From: Blepharisma japonicum
Lineage: Eukaryota; Ciliophora; Heterotrichea; Heterotrichida; Blepharismidae
Direction: 5' to 3'
NCBI GenBank assembly: GCA_949751835.1
Contig: CATKHK010000073.1
Location: 62,001-126,000 of the forward strand
DNA: 64,000 nt
Part shown: positions 53,546 to 62,962 of the stretch, piece after piece
How positions within the stretch are numbered: the first letter of the stretch is position 1
Layout of the letters: each line of letters opens with the position of its first letter
The notes under the pieces: generated by a model
Database searches by the model: none
Seen by the model: the letters and a program-made list of their open reading frames with translations, nothing else
Told to the model about the DNA's origin: nothing
Translations under genes and position numbers: made by a program

Positions 53546-54187
53546 ATGGGGAAGAAACAATCAAAGGATCAGTCCATGGAGACTCCTCCTGAGCCAGACA
53601 ACCGTGTAGTACTTACAAGAGGATTTGGTTCCAAATACTTAGAAGCTGCTGCTAAGTGGAATGAACTGAGATCAAAACCAATAGAGCAACAATTACCTCG
53701 CCCAATCCATAGTTCAGGCTACTGGAGAGCTCTCCCACAAATGCAGAGCTGGTTTGTATGGGGTATGATATGGTTCCAAGTGTTCCGTAAACTTCCATTC
53801 ACAAATCCAATGGTTAGAGTGATGTTCTTTGTAATAGGTTTAGACTGTTGGAGAGCAAGACAAGACTACTGGACCATTCTGAATCAGGACGACTTAAATG
53901 AGATCAGACAGTTCGATTTGATGTATCATTACTTGTTTAAGAGAAGACCCGCAAGAATGCCTGACTACACTGACGAATGGGAAGATTGGTATGAAATGAA
54001 TAAGCCAGCTTATAGAGTCCCAGTCCCACACGAATACGCTTTAGACAGCTGGATGAGATTCTTCGCCTTGAACCGCAAGAAGTACGGTCTTAGAGACACT
54101 AAATGGCATGGTGAATGGGAGCAAGAAATGTGCTTAAATATGGATTTGCACACTCCTCATGCCGACCATTGGTTAGAAGTTCATTAA
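53546..54187 (+). CDS. Trp-rich protein with one membrane segment, probably mitochondrial (213 aa)
   Basis: ATG 53546 to TAA. Contains one hydrophobic stretch near 70-105 (WFVWGMIWFQVF, VRVMFFVIGLDCW) and a Trp/Tyr/Arg-rich C-terminal half (WEDWYEMNKPAYRVPVPHEY, KWHGEWEQEM). High tryptophan content, all TGG, is typical of ciliate-specific respiratory-chain or ATP synthase subunits, but no named family can be assigned. The next gene begins only 38 bp after its stop. Confidence 0.6.
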   Translation: MGKKQSKDQSMETPPEPDNRVVLTRGFGSKYLEAAAKWNELRSKPIEQQLPRPIHSSGYWRALPQMQSWFVWGMIWFQVFRKLPFTNPMVRVMFFVIGLDCWRARQDYWTILNQDDLNEIRQFDLMYHYLFKRRPARMPDYTDEWEDWYEMNKPAYRVPVPHEYALDSWMRFFALNRKKYGLRDTKWHGEWEQEMCLNMDLHTPHADHWLEVH

Positions 54188-54225
54188 GTAATCCAGTTAG
54201 CCAAGCTAAGTGTTTAATTAGTAAA

Positions 54226-54669
54226 ATGAATGATGAAAATTCAAATTCTGCTCTAGATCAGCTGATAAAGTTACGGCAACAAGCTGAAAAAGCTTTGAAA
54301 ATCAAACAAAGCAAAATGCCTGAGCTGCAGATTGAGGAAAAAGACAGGGAAATCGGAAGTTTGAAGGCTGCATTAAAAAATGCACAAAAAAAGCTACAGA
54401 CACAAGAAGAACAGCATGTAAGGATGATTAATGCATTAAGAAATGAAATTGAAAGCAAAGATAGCGATTTAGAAAAAATGAATAGAGGGTTTGCAGTTTT
54501 AGATGCAGAAAAACAAAGGATTCAGAGAGATTTGCATCAGGCACAAAAGTCAATATCTGATTTAATTGCAGAAAAACAAGAGACAATAAGAAACCATTTG
54601 CAGGAATTAGCTGATTTAAGGCTGAAGCATGAACAGGAGTTATATATATTAAGGAAAATGAAAAGGTAA
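54226..54669 (+). CDS. Small coiled-coil protein (147 aa)
   Basis: The first in-frame ATG after the upstream gene's stop is 54226; an upstream ATG at 54115 lies inside the preceding gene and is less likely. Nearly the whole 147-residue product is coiled coil (KDREIGSLKAALKNAQKKLQTQEEQHVRMINALRNEI). No known family. The end carries an intron-like GT...AG 16-mer that would not change the protein if spliced. Confidence 0.62.
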   Translation: MNDENSNSALDQLIKLRQQAEKALKIKQSKMPELQIEEKDREIGSLKAALKNAQKKLQTQEEQHVRMINALRNEIESKDSDLEKMNRGFAVLDAEKQRIQRDLHQAQKSISDLIAEKQETIRNHLQELADLRLKHEQELYILRKMKR

Positions 54670-54690
54670 TTTAAAAATAAGATAAATAAT

Positions 54691-57600
54691 CTATTTAAGG
54701 GTATATTCTATCAAATATGCAGGAGCCGCTTTTGTTAAGTCTTCAAGACAATAAATATTTCCGTTAATTCTGCGTAAACTCCCTGATGAAATTAGGGCGA
54801 TAACAATTTGTCGGATTCCTTTAGTGGGGATTTTATATTTTTGAGAATATAGATCATCTGCGTTCCTCAGACTGGAAGAAAATATCATTGAATCTTGGTC
54901 ATTCATATATGTAATAAAGCCTTGAGGATTTTTACAGAGCTTGTCTAATTTGGTGGGGGTGCCTGGGTGAAACATTAGCGAAGTCTTTGTGTATTCTAAT
55001 CCTCTGCAAGACAAATTAAAATCAATTTCTTCTTTTAGCTGTTTTTGTAAAGAAAATGTAAAAATTTTTGTCGCATTTTTTACCTCACAATTTTCTTTCA
55101 AAAATAATTGGCAAATTAAATAATATTCCCCTCCTTTTTGGGATAGTTCATGGATTATTGGAATAGAGGCTTCTGATGTAAGGATAGGTCTGGGTGGAGT
55201 TTGTGCATATAATAGCAGCTTATTGAAATCTGCATTTGGGTCAAATTTCATGCTAGGAAATTTCAGTCCTCTATCTGCTGCAAATGTGGTGCCAAGATTC
55301 TGTTCATGATCAGTCAAAAAGCTTTCTCTGCTTTCTCTTCCTGAAGATATTGATGGGAGGTCATCAAGCTGCTTCAGCTCACTATCAATACTAGATACAC
55401 TTTTATCTGGCTCGAAAAAGTTTTGTTTTTTATATTTTTCTAACAATGTAGACACATATTCATGAGGAGGTGAAGTCGCTTGGTCAATATATCTTGGTAA
55501 ATTTGTGTTGATAGTTATTTTTCTATTAATATTTTCGCTTCCTTTAAATGTCTCTAAATCTGTTTGCAATTTAACTGATTTTTTCCTTGAAGAATGATGA
55601 CGGTGGTGATGGTGCTTACAACAGTGGGATTTTCTTCTTTTATTTTCATAATTTGGGATATCTTCTAATATTTTTCTTTCGTTAGACTCGGTCCTCCCTT
55701 TTCTTTGCCTTGTATCTTCATGTGAAATTCTACTGTCTTCATGTATTTTCAAAGGGTGCTTAGGAGGCAGATTTTTTTCTCTATTACTGTATCTGTGTGA
55801 ATCAGATTTCATATTTTCCATCATAGTATTATAAATTCTATCAAGATCTTTTGACATTGCTGAAGAATCAGATTCAAAAGTCGGCTGAAACAGATTTCCA
55901 GGCCTAATAAGTTCTCTTGTTTCTTCTTCTAATTTTAATAATTTTTCTTGGATTTCTATATCCTCTTCATCTTTTTGTGGCTTGTAATCCTGATTTATCA
56001 CCATAACAGTCTCTGATTTATTTTGCGCAATTTCTGAAATATCTGTCTCTAATTGTTGAGAAAAAGTATGTGATAAATTTTTTTTAGGTGTAATATTTTC
56101 AAATAATTTTCTGTCTAAAGGTGACTGCTCATACTGGAAATTTCCTTCAGAAATCATACTTTTGTCAGTTAAATTTGGGAATGGGCTCATATTTGTCCCA
56201 CTGAAACTTCTTAGATGGTCAGGCTGAAGAGGTAAAAACGCTGAAGACCCCACTCTTGAAGCATTTTCTGCTGGAAGTGGGGAGTTAAGGTTAGACGTCA
56301 GCATATGTTTTTGGTTCTCTGGAGAGCTCGTAAATTTCAAGTTTGATCCTTTAAATGCTTCATTATGAATAGATTCACTATAAGGCGACATATTGCTAGC
56401 CAAAGAATTTCTTGGGGTTCTTTTATCAAACATTGCAAAATCAGCTGAGCCTTGAACTGAGTGTGTAAGGGAACTTCTCATTGACGGAAAATGAGGATTC
56501 CTCGCTCTAGCATCCCAAGATCCTCCAGGCGATGGAGAAAAAGTCAAATTGTCTTGAGAAGCTATAGACGATTTAATTGAGTGCTGACCTTTAATAAAAG
56601 ACGCAGGAGTTACCTCAAAAGATATTTCTTGCTCATCAATTGCTCGTTTCTTCTCTTCTGGAGTTACTGCAACTCCGTTAATTTCTTGTAAAGTGTTTAA
56701 AAATGAACAAATAAACATCAGCCGATGCTGAGGCTTAAAAGGACAACCTTTTAAATCTATAATAACCAGTTTTGAGCAGTGCTTTAGATGGGTCAAGGCA
56801 AGGATTGGGTCATCAAGCTCATTGTAACTTGCGTTTAAAAGCTGAAGCTCAGAAGAAGAGGAAATGAAGCTTAAGTTTGGGACTTTATTATGGGAAATAT
56901 CAAGCGTGATGAGGGAAGAAAGCTTTGGAATTTCTGTTAAACAGTTGTGAGAGATATAGAGCTCGGTGAGAGTTTCGGGTAAAAAATGAATCTCTGTCAA
57001 AGAGTTGTGAGAGAGGTCGAGGATTTGGAGATTTTGTAGGGCTGGGAATTTTGATATGTGGTTGTATTTGAGAGAAAGGATATTCAGATTTTTTAATGTA
57101 CCCCATTCATCAGTTAAGTCAATAAAATCATTTCCATCTGCGTATATTTCTTTAACCTCTATCAAATTTGAAACTCCATATATACAACCCAAGCTATTTT
57201 CTCTTATCGACAATACTTTCAGCATCGGCATAATTTCAGTAAACTCCAAAACTTTCAACTTATTCGCATCCAAGCACAAAGTCCCAAGTTTTTGCATTCC
57301 AAACCCAAAAGATATTTCCGTAAAATCATTGGAAGAATTCCACAATTCTTCAAGATTTCTTAATTCTTTCAGCATATTCACCAAGCTTTCATCCCTTAAA
57401 TGATTATGTGACAAATCCAGCTTAGTAATTTCTTCTAAATTTCTAATTTGGCATATTTGGTCGTCTCCTACATAATTGTTCGCTATATTTAGTTCACGAA
57501 GCTCTATACAGTTTGAGATCCCATCTAATGAAATCAGTCTATTATCAGAGAGGTCTAGCACATTTAAATGAGGGACTAGCTCGTGAAGTGTCCCTACAAA

Positions 57601-57789
57601 GGCAATCCGATTGTGATTCAAAAATAAATATTTCAATGAATTTGGCAATTTGTTTAGCGCTGTTAAATTATTATTTTCTGCACGAAGCTCTTGGAGGTGC
57701 AGCTGGGCTTGTAAGTCAGGCAGCATTGAGAGACCTTGGTTAGAAATATCAAGAATTGTGCCCTTTTCAAATGAGTCCGCTTTTTGCAT
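54691..57789 (-). CDS. Large LRR protein (SDS22-type repeats, 1032 aa)
   Basis: ATG 57789, single exon. Residues ~10-360 hold about 14 leucine-rich repeats of the SDS22/LRR-cap type (LNVLDLSDNRLISLDGISNC, ELNIANNYVG, ILDLSHNSLTEIHFLP) with an LRR-cap-like end (KGCPFKPQHR). Residues ~370-830 are disordered and Ser/Lys-rich, including a His-rich stretch (CCKHHHHRHHSSRKK) near 720. The last ~180 residues look folded (FSLQKQLKEEIDFNLSC, GIRQIVIALISSGSLRRINGNIYCL). A scaffold of centrosome or cilium type (such as CEP97/LRRC) is possible but not proven. Confidence 0.8.
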   Translation of the reverse strand: MQKADSFEKGTILDISNQGLSMLPDLQAQLHLQELRAENNNLTALNKLPNSLKYLFLNHNRIAFVGTLHELVPHLNVLDLSDNRLISLDGISNCIELRELNIANNYVGDDQICQIRNLEEITKLDLSHNHLRDESLVNMLKELRNLEELWNSSNDFTEISFGFGMQKLGTLCLDANKLKVLEFTEIMPMLKVLSIRENSLGCIYGVSNLIEVKEIYADGNDFIDLTDEWGTLKNLNILSLKYNHISKFPALQNLQILDLSHNSLTEIHFLPETLTELYISHNCLTEIPKLSSLITLDISHNKVPNLSFISSSSELQLLNASYNELDDPILALTHLKHCSKLVIIDLKGCPFKPQHRLMFICSFLNTLQEINGVAVTPEEKKRAIDEQEISFEVTPASFIKGQHSIKSSIASQDNLTFSPSPGGSWDARARNPHFPSMRSSLTHSVQGSADFAMFDKRTPRNSLASNMSPYSESIHNEAFKGSNLKFTSSPENQKHMLTSNLNSPLPAENASRVGSSAFLPLQPDHLRSFSGTNMSPFPNLTDKSMISEGNFQYEQSPLDRKLFENITPKKNLSHTFSQQLETDISEIAQNKSETVMVINQDYKPQKDEEDIEIQEKLLKLEEETRELIRPGNLFQPTFESDSSAMSKDLDRIYNTMMENMKSDSHRYSNREKNLPPKHPLKIHEDSRISHEDTRQRKGRTESNERKILEDIPNYENKRRKSHCCKHHHHRHHSSRKKSVKLQTDLETFKGSENINRKITINTNLPRYIDQATSPPHEYVSTLLEKYKKQNFFEPDKSVSSIDSELKQLDDLPSISSGRESRESFLTDHEQNLGTTFAADRGLKFPSMKFDPNADFNKLLLYAQTPPRPILTSEASIPIIHELSQKGGEYYLICQLFLKENCEVKNATKIFTFSLQKQLKEEIDFNLSCRGLEYTKTSLMFHPGTPTKLDKLCKNPQGFITYMNDQDSMIFSSSLRNADDLYSQKYKIPTKGIRQIVIALISSGSLRRINGNIYCLEDLTKAAPAYLIEYTLK

Positions 57790-57918
57790 TTAAATTTAAT
57801 CGAAATTTAGTAGAAAGTGAAATCATATAGAAATTTTGGGGTAATTATGCTAATAATTGTATAGGATTTCTATGAATTTATAAATTTTCTTAAAGAAGCT
57901 GAATTATAGTTTTTAATT

Positions 57919-58755
57919 ATGGAAATAACTGCAAATTTCATTGAAGAAGTATCCACATCAAGCATCCCTAATGCATTACTTATACCTCAAATTAGAGCTG
58001 ATATAAAGAAATCGATAGGAAATGCTGATAATCGTGACCGCCAAAATGAACTGAATATTCTGTCCAGTTTTTACATCCAATTAATTGAATTTGGAAAAAA
58101 TCGTTTATTTTTAGCATACGAAAGAATAGTTCCTCTTGTAATCATTGGACATTCACTTATAGCAGCAAGTTGCTATCAACAAATTTTAGGGAATTTCCCA
58201 ACTGTTGAAGAACTTTTTACTCTTTTGACGAAACAAATAGTGGAATCAAGATTTACTCCAAGTCAAAAAAGGCAAATAATTGAATTTTTCACAGAAACAT
58301 TTTTTAAACATTTCAGACTTTATACCCATGTGTTTGGAAATAAACAAAAATCGGAAACATTATATATAAATATATGAATTGACTCTCCATTACCAAGCCA
58401 TCCTCTTAGCATGGCTGTACAAAGACTAAAGCACAACGAAGTAAAACAAGACGACAACTTTATGCTGCAAGACTCCCTATCAAGAAGTGCAAGTGTTCAA
58501 AAATCATCAGGACGAATCAGCAGACCTGCCTCAAGAAAAGGCAGTTTCTCAAATCCGAAAAACCCTAACAAAGAACAAGAAGAAGATTCCAACGAAGCTG
58601 TCTCTTCTTTTCCATCTGAGTCCACTGATCCTCTCCAAACTAAGCTTGATTTAACTGTCAGAAAATATCAAGATTCTATGCAAGAAGAGTTCGAAAAACA
58701 CCAACAAATAATTGATACGCACTATGAAGAGGTTAAGAAAAAAATAGGAAAATAA
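57919..58755 (+). CDS. CFAP119: C1a-32/CLAMP-like central-apparatus protein (CFAP119-like)
   Basis: 278 codons from ATG 57919 to TAA, joined across TGA-Trp 58375-58377. Residues ~1-165 resemble the C1a-32 (CLAMP) domain: an initial helical part (LNILSSFYIQLIEFGKN), then VEELFTLLTKQIVESRFTPSQKRQIIEFFTETFFKHFRLYTHVF, close in pattern to the FHLYKYVF core of vertebrate CCDC189/CFAP119. The remaining ~110 residues are charged and end in a coiled coil (YQDSMQEEFEKHQQIIDTHYEEVKKK). In Chlamydomonas the family sits on the C1a projection of the central pair. The assignment is by remembered pattern, so moderate. Confidence 0.55.
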
Positions 58756-58771
58756 TTAAGTTAATATGCAG

Positions 58772-59398
58772 TTATGTCTCAAATAGATGAATTTTATCAT
58801 CTATCAGCCAAAAATCATGATCTTCAGACCGCTCTGGGGAATTGTAACTTGGCTTTAATTTTTTTTTTCTGGAAATTATAGGCTTTTTGATAAACCTTGA
58901 ATTATCTCTTAAAAAGGAATCCATCATATGTCCATAATAATTATAGCTACCAGGATTTTTTTTCGTTTGCTTATGGGATTGTGGGCTATTTGATAAAAAT
59001 TTTATTTTCTTACTCTTTTTGCGGATATGAGTAGGGCTTGTCCCATAAGTTGGGCCAAATTTATAATTTTTTTCTGTGTTTGAAAGTCTTGCTAAATAAT
59101 TGTCAATTGAATAATCTGGAATATTAACTTCATCAAGCGACCTATTATGATAGTTATATAAAAACCCAGCCAAGTGTTTGCACGACTCTGAGTACCTCGG
59201 CGCTAAATATTTCTGCAATTCCATCTTGGTCATATCTTTATAAATTGAATGAAACTGCCTTCCCCACGAGTCATCATGCAAATTATACCCCCTGATAAAA
59301 AACAGTAGTTTAGCTTGAAGAAGCTCTATTAATTTTTCTGTTAATTTAGCATAATGCATTTCTTGTGCTCTTGTTGAGAATCCACTATAAACTGACAT
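58772..59398 (-). CDS. 'VYSGFSTR' family protein, copy A (208 aa)
   Basis: ATG 59398 to TAA. The N-terminus MSVYSGFSTRAQEMHYAKLTEKLI... shares a clear block with the next minus-strand gene: VY-GFSTR-QE--Y-KLTE-LI-LQ, then a W-and-M spaced segment (SWGRQFHSIYKDMTKMELQKYLAPRYSESC against EWSTKCKNTLISMAKLEERKHYPPKFTSSC). The C-terminal half is basic and disordered. Function unknown. It converges with the CFAP119-like gene (16 bp between stops). Short conserved N-terminal domain plus disordered tail suits an axonemal or cortical protein, but that is a guess. Confidence 0.65.
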   Translation of the reverse strand: MSVYSGFSTRAQEMHYAKLTEKLIELLQAKLLFFIRGYNLHDDSWGRQFHSIYKDMTKMELQKYLAPRYSESCKHLAGFLYNYHNRSLDEVNIPDYSIDNYLARLSNTEKNYKFGPTYGTSPTHIRKKSKKIKFLSNSPQSHKQTKKNPGSYNYYGHMMDSFLRDNSRFIKKPIISRKKKLKPSYNSPERSEDHDFWLIDDKIHLFET

Positions 59399-59410
59399 TA
59401 TTTTAATTTA

Positions 59411-59963
59411 TTATCTTTTAATATGAGATAGCTTCAAAATTTTAACACTGTCTGAGGTAATTGATGAGGATCTTGCTATATCTGGAGACTTGCTTCTTGA
59501 CTTGCTTCGCGTTAATCAACCTCAATTAATAAATACCTGATAATTGGATATCTTTTGTGTGGATTGGGGGAAGTTCAGTTGACCCTTGACGATTTTCGAG
59601 CTTTATAGGAGAGCAGAGAGGGGAAATGCTTCGCTCTAATGTTTTGTTAAGGGTGAATTTGGGTGTTTCTTGCTTTGTTAACTCGGTGTAATTGCGGATG
59701 TTTGGCCGAAATTTAAGGGGAGCTTCTAAGGTTTCTATCAGTTCGACACAGCTACTTGTAAATTTCGGAGGGTAATGTTTGCGTTCTTCAAGTTTGGCCA
59801 TGCTGATTAAAGTATTTTTGCATTTTGTCGACCATTCTGGCTCAATGGATTCTCCTTTGTAAGATGAAGTGATAAAAGATTGTAAGTCGGCTATTAGAGT
59901 CTCTGTTAGTTTGTTATATTTAGTTTCTTGATTACGGGTACTGAAACCTCCGTATACTGCCAT
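59411..59963 (-). CDS. 'VYGGFSTR' family protein, copy B, one 16-nt intron
   Basis: ATG 59963. A 16-nt intron (59521-59536) and a TGA-Trp just after it lead to TAA 59411-59413, giving 178 aa. Without splicing the protein would stop at residue 145. The first ~80 residues are paralogous to the neighbouring 58772-59398 gene (same strand, 12 bp gap), so this is a tandem duplication with diverged tails. The spliced tail is Ser/Arg-rich (RSKSRSKSPD). Function unknown. Confidence 0.72.
59521..59536 (-). other. 16-nt mini-intron in the copy B paralogue
   Basis: Minus-strand GTATTTATTAATTGAG contains an in-frame TAA. Its removal continues the frame for 36 more codons (S-G-W-L-T-R-S-K-S-R-S..., with Trp as TGA) to TAA at 59411-59413. 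The continuation is Ser/Arg-rich coding-like sequence, not random. Confidence 0.78.
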
Positions 59964-60038
59964 TTGTAAATTTTTATATATTTAAAGAGTCAATAGCATA
60001 ATTAGTATAAAATTTATAATTAAACATTATTCGTATAT

Positions 60039-62252
60039 TTAACTTTCAGAAAACGAAATGTCTGGAATATCCATATTTCTTGCCACTTCTTTGAGATTTA
60101 ACGAATACTTACTAATAAATGGCAAGCTTGATGCTACTGAGCTCGATGGCAACGATCTAACCCTCATTAACTCGTTTTCTTTATCTTCTTCATCAATCAT
60201 ATCATTTAATAAATCTTCAATACCATGTATTACTTCTGTATTTGCTCTAATCTGTTTAGATAATCCATCAATTTTTTCTTCTAATTTCTTTTGCACCTTT
60301 TCATCGCTCTCTTCTTCATTTTCCCTGACTTCTTCAAACCTATCCATTTCTTTTTCAATCATGCCTTTAAATTCTTTTGCAGTCATTTTCTTGATATTTC
60401 CATCTTTATTAGCTTTCATAAGAACTTTCATTTCGGCTATAGAGTGCTTTGTTTTTTTGTCCTTTTCTTTCGCCATTTCTTCCATTTCAAGCCAAATGGC
60501 AGGGAAACTGTCTCTTATTTTCTCGATCACTGCTTTCATCATAACAAGTAAATTGCATTCAATCGCTGCAATTACTGTATGGACTCTTTTGGTTTTTTGG
60601 AACATTTCTATGTCTCCGAAATAATGGCCTTTTGTTAAAACTCGGAATACTGTGTTTTCTTCGCCAAACACAAAATTTATCCTACCTCGAACAATAAAGA
60701 AAATGTCGTTAGATGGCTCTCCTTCACAATAGACAGTTTCGGAAATAGATGCATATAAAGGTTGGAGAAAAGGAAGAACAGAATAAATAAATCTTTGATC
60801 TCTGTTTTGAAAAAATGAAAAAAGGGTAAATGCACCACTATGCATATTTATTGCAACTTCGTATTTAAGCTGCTTTGGAAGCTCGTCCATGAGTGATTCT
60901 TTTTCTTCAACTGTGAATGCTAAGCGTTCTGTTTTAATTCTGATACTTTTCTGCATTTTTCGCTTTATATTTTTGTTTAGTGACGTTTCATTTGAAAATT
61001 CATCAACAAGGGCTAATTTTTGATCCATTTGATTCTTTTTTATATCAATTTGAGAAAACATAGAAGATAAGGAGCTGATGTTGAAAGATACAAAATAAAG
61101 GGCAGCTATCATCCAGAACATTGCCAGAACTTTTTCAGTGTTTGTTTTAGCAGAAATATCTCCATATCCTATGGTAGTTAAAGTAGTTAATGCCCAGTAA
61201 AGAGAAGTTACATAAAGAGTAGTTATGTCACTGTCTATGTAGCCACATCGTACTATCCATGTATCATAATCATAGTGAGCTAATCTTGAAGTGAGATGCC
61301 AAAAGCATGCCATTGAATGAATTCATACCAATATTCTTGATATTGTGCTTAAAAATCGCGTTCCGCTATGATTTATATTCAAATAAGCTTGAACTCTACT
61401 TAAAATTGAATTTGGATTCTTTATTTTAAATGTGTTCAGCAGTCTTGAAATCCTGAATAGGCCTGGCAAAGAATTTAATCTTAAAATTCTGACAAATCTG
61501 TTGTACCCAAGTTGGTATCCATGAGAATTCCCATTAAATATAGGAATAAGTCCCATAGGGATACACGCAACTACATCAAGAATTAGCCATCCCTTCAAAT
61601 AATTTTTAAAAATACCTTTTCTATGAGTGACTAAAATCCCATCAACATCATAAAATGCTGTATTAAGTGTCCATACAATATCAATAAAAAAACAAAAATT
61701 AACAAATACATCGAAAATAAACCATCCGTCATATTCATGCGGATCAAGAAAAGAGACCACAAATGGTCCCACAATTGCTGTATACAAAATTAATATCCCA
61801 ATAAAAAAACCGTACCAAATCTTTATCCCTTTATCTGGATGATAAATTCCATATGGCAGATCTTCCCCAAGAATTTCACTAGCACTCTGGTTTAGCTTTG
61901 CTTTCTTTTCAAAGTATCCTTCTAAATCTTGGTTGGTCAGTGTAGATGATTGGTTCATCCCAGGCTTAAGTTTTGGCCCTGTAAGCAAATTTTTTAGCCT
62001 TATACTCATTATTACTTTGCTTTTTAGTCTTTTTCATACTTCTCGATATTTAAAATCTTTTGCTGTGAGAGGGGCAAGGGTATATTCACTTGGTTCGGTT
62101 GAAATTGTTTTTAAATAACTATTTGGGCTTTTAGGATTAAATTCAAATTCATCTGGAGGTGTTCGGCTAGGAGAGTAAAGTATTTCTGGTGAAATTCTTT
62201 TGGTGGCACGTTCTTTTAAAAGTTTCAAAAGACTCTAAATAAAACTTACCAT
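60039..62252 (-). CDS. Cyclic-nucleotide-type voltage-gated K+ channel (EAG/HCN/CNG superfamily)
   Basis: ATG at 62250-62252 is followed at once by a 15-nt intron; exon 2 then runs through TGA-Trp (62034-62036, 61323-61325) to TAA, 732 aa. N-terminal ~135 residues are cytosolic. S1-S6 lie at ~140-400: S1 WYGFFIGILILYTAIVGPFVV, an S4 with spaced Arg (RFVRILRLNSLPGLFRISRLL), pore TLTTIGYGD near 354-359 and an S6. A C-linker and a cyclic-nucleotide-binding-like domain follow (~500-585; EGEPSNDIFFIVRGRINFVF, GHYFGDIEMF). Then an acidic coiled coil. TIGYGD predicts K+ selectivity. Ligand gating is uncertain because the phosphate-binding cassette lacks the usual FGE...R-A form. Ciliates use many such channels in swimming control. 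Confidence 0.87.
62235..62249 (-). other. 15-nt mini-intron directly after the K+ channel start codon
   Basis: Minus-strand GTAAGTTTTATTTAG, with an in-frame TAG, sits between ATG (62252-62250) and AGT CTT TTG. Without it the frame upstream of 62228 hits TAG and has no ATG. This fits the GTAAG...TTTAG pattern of the other introns here. Confidence 0.82.
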
Positions 62253-62292
62253 TACTCAAATTTTAATTAGAAGAACTAATAATTTATTTTTT

Positions 62293-62945
62293 ATGTCACA
62301 AGAGAAAATGTATTTCCTATTTAGTCTAGAGCTCTCCCTATAAAACGACCAAGAGAATCAAAAAAGCTGCTATCTTTCATAGAAGAGGAAGAAAAAGAAG
62401 AAGATGAAGAAGTTAAATGTCCGAAGCGTCATTTTGGAAAAAATCCAGAAGTCGAAACGAATTTTATTTCTGATCAAGAAAGAGAAATTATGGAAAAAAG
62501 GCAAAGGGAAGCATTAGCTGCACAATATGAAGAAGAGCAGGAAAAAATCCGTGAAGAGATCATAGAGCTTTCTTTTTCTTTTTGGGATGGGACGAAAAAC
62601 AAGTACACCTTAAAAACCAAAAAGGAGACCTCTATAAGCCATTTCTTAGAACTTGCTATAGAAATCCTTAAAAATGATTTCCCAGAAATAAGATCACTGC
62701 ATTCGTCAGCTTTTATATATGTGAAAGATGATATGATTATTCCATATGATTATACATTTTATGATCTTATTATAAATGATGCGAAAGGAAGGAATGGAAG
62801 CTTGTTCAATTTGACAAAAAAACAAGATTTTGATAAAGACGAAGGATGTATCGCAAAAATACTTGAAAGAAAAAGGTATGAAAAAAGCAAACATATATTC
62901 CCTGCAAATAGGTGGGAAATATATGACCCACTTAAAAATAACTAG
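62293..62945 (+). CDS. FAM50: XAP5/FAM50-like nuclear protein, 5' exon structure unresolved
   Basis: The frame from 62325 to TAG 62943-62945 matches the C-terminal half of XAP5/FAM50: KNPEVETNFISD, EELSFSFWDGT, FLELAIEILKNDFPEIRS, IKEDMIIPYDYTFYDLI, YEKSKHIFPANRWEIYDP (family motif). In-frame TAG at 62322-62324 closes it upstream. The nearest ATG is 62293 in another frame; it reaches the frame only with a 20-nt GT...AG removal (62310-62329). The commoner-looking 15-nt GTATTTCCTATTTAG (62310-62324) does not join it in phase. FAM50 proteins associate with the spliceosome and chromatin. The animal N-terminal half (~100 aa) is lacking. Confidence 0.82.
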
Positions 62946-62962
62946 TATTTATGAAAAATTAA

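Noticed and set aside
54115-54225. Upstream ATG extending the small coiled-coil gene into its neighbour
   Set aside because: It would overlap the preceding gene's coding end in another frame and adds sequence without coiled-coil character; ATG 54226 is the simpler start.
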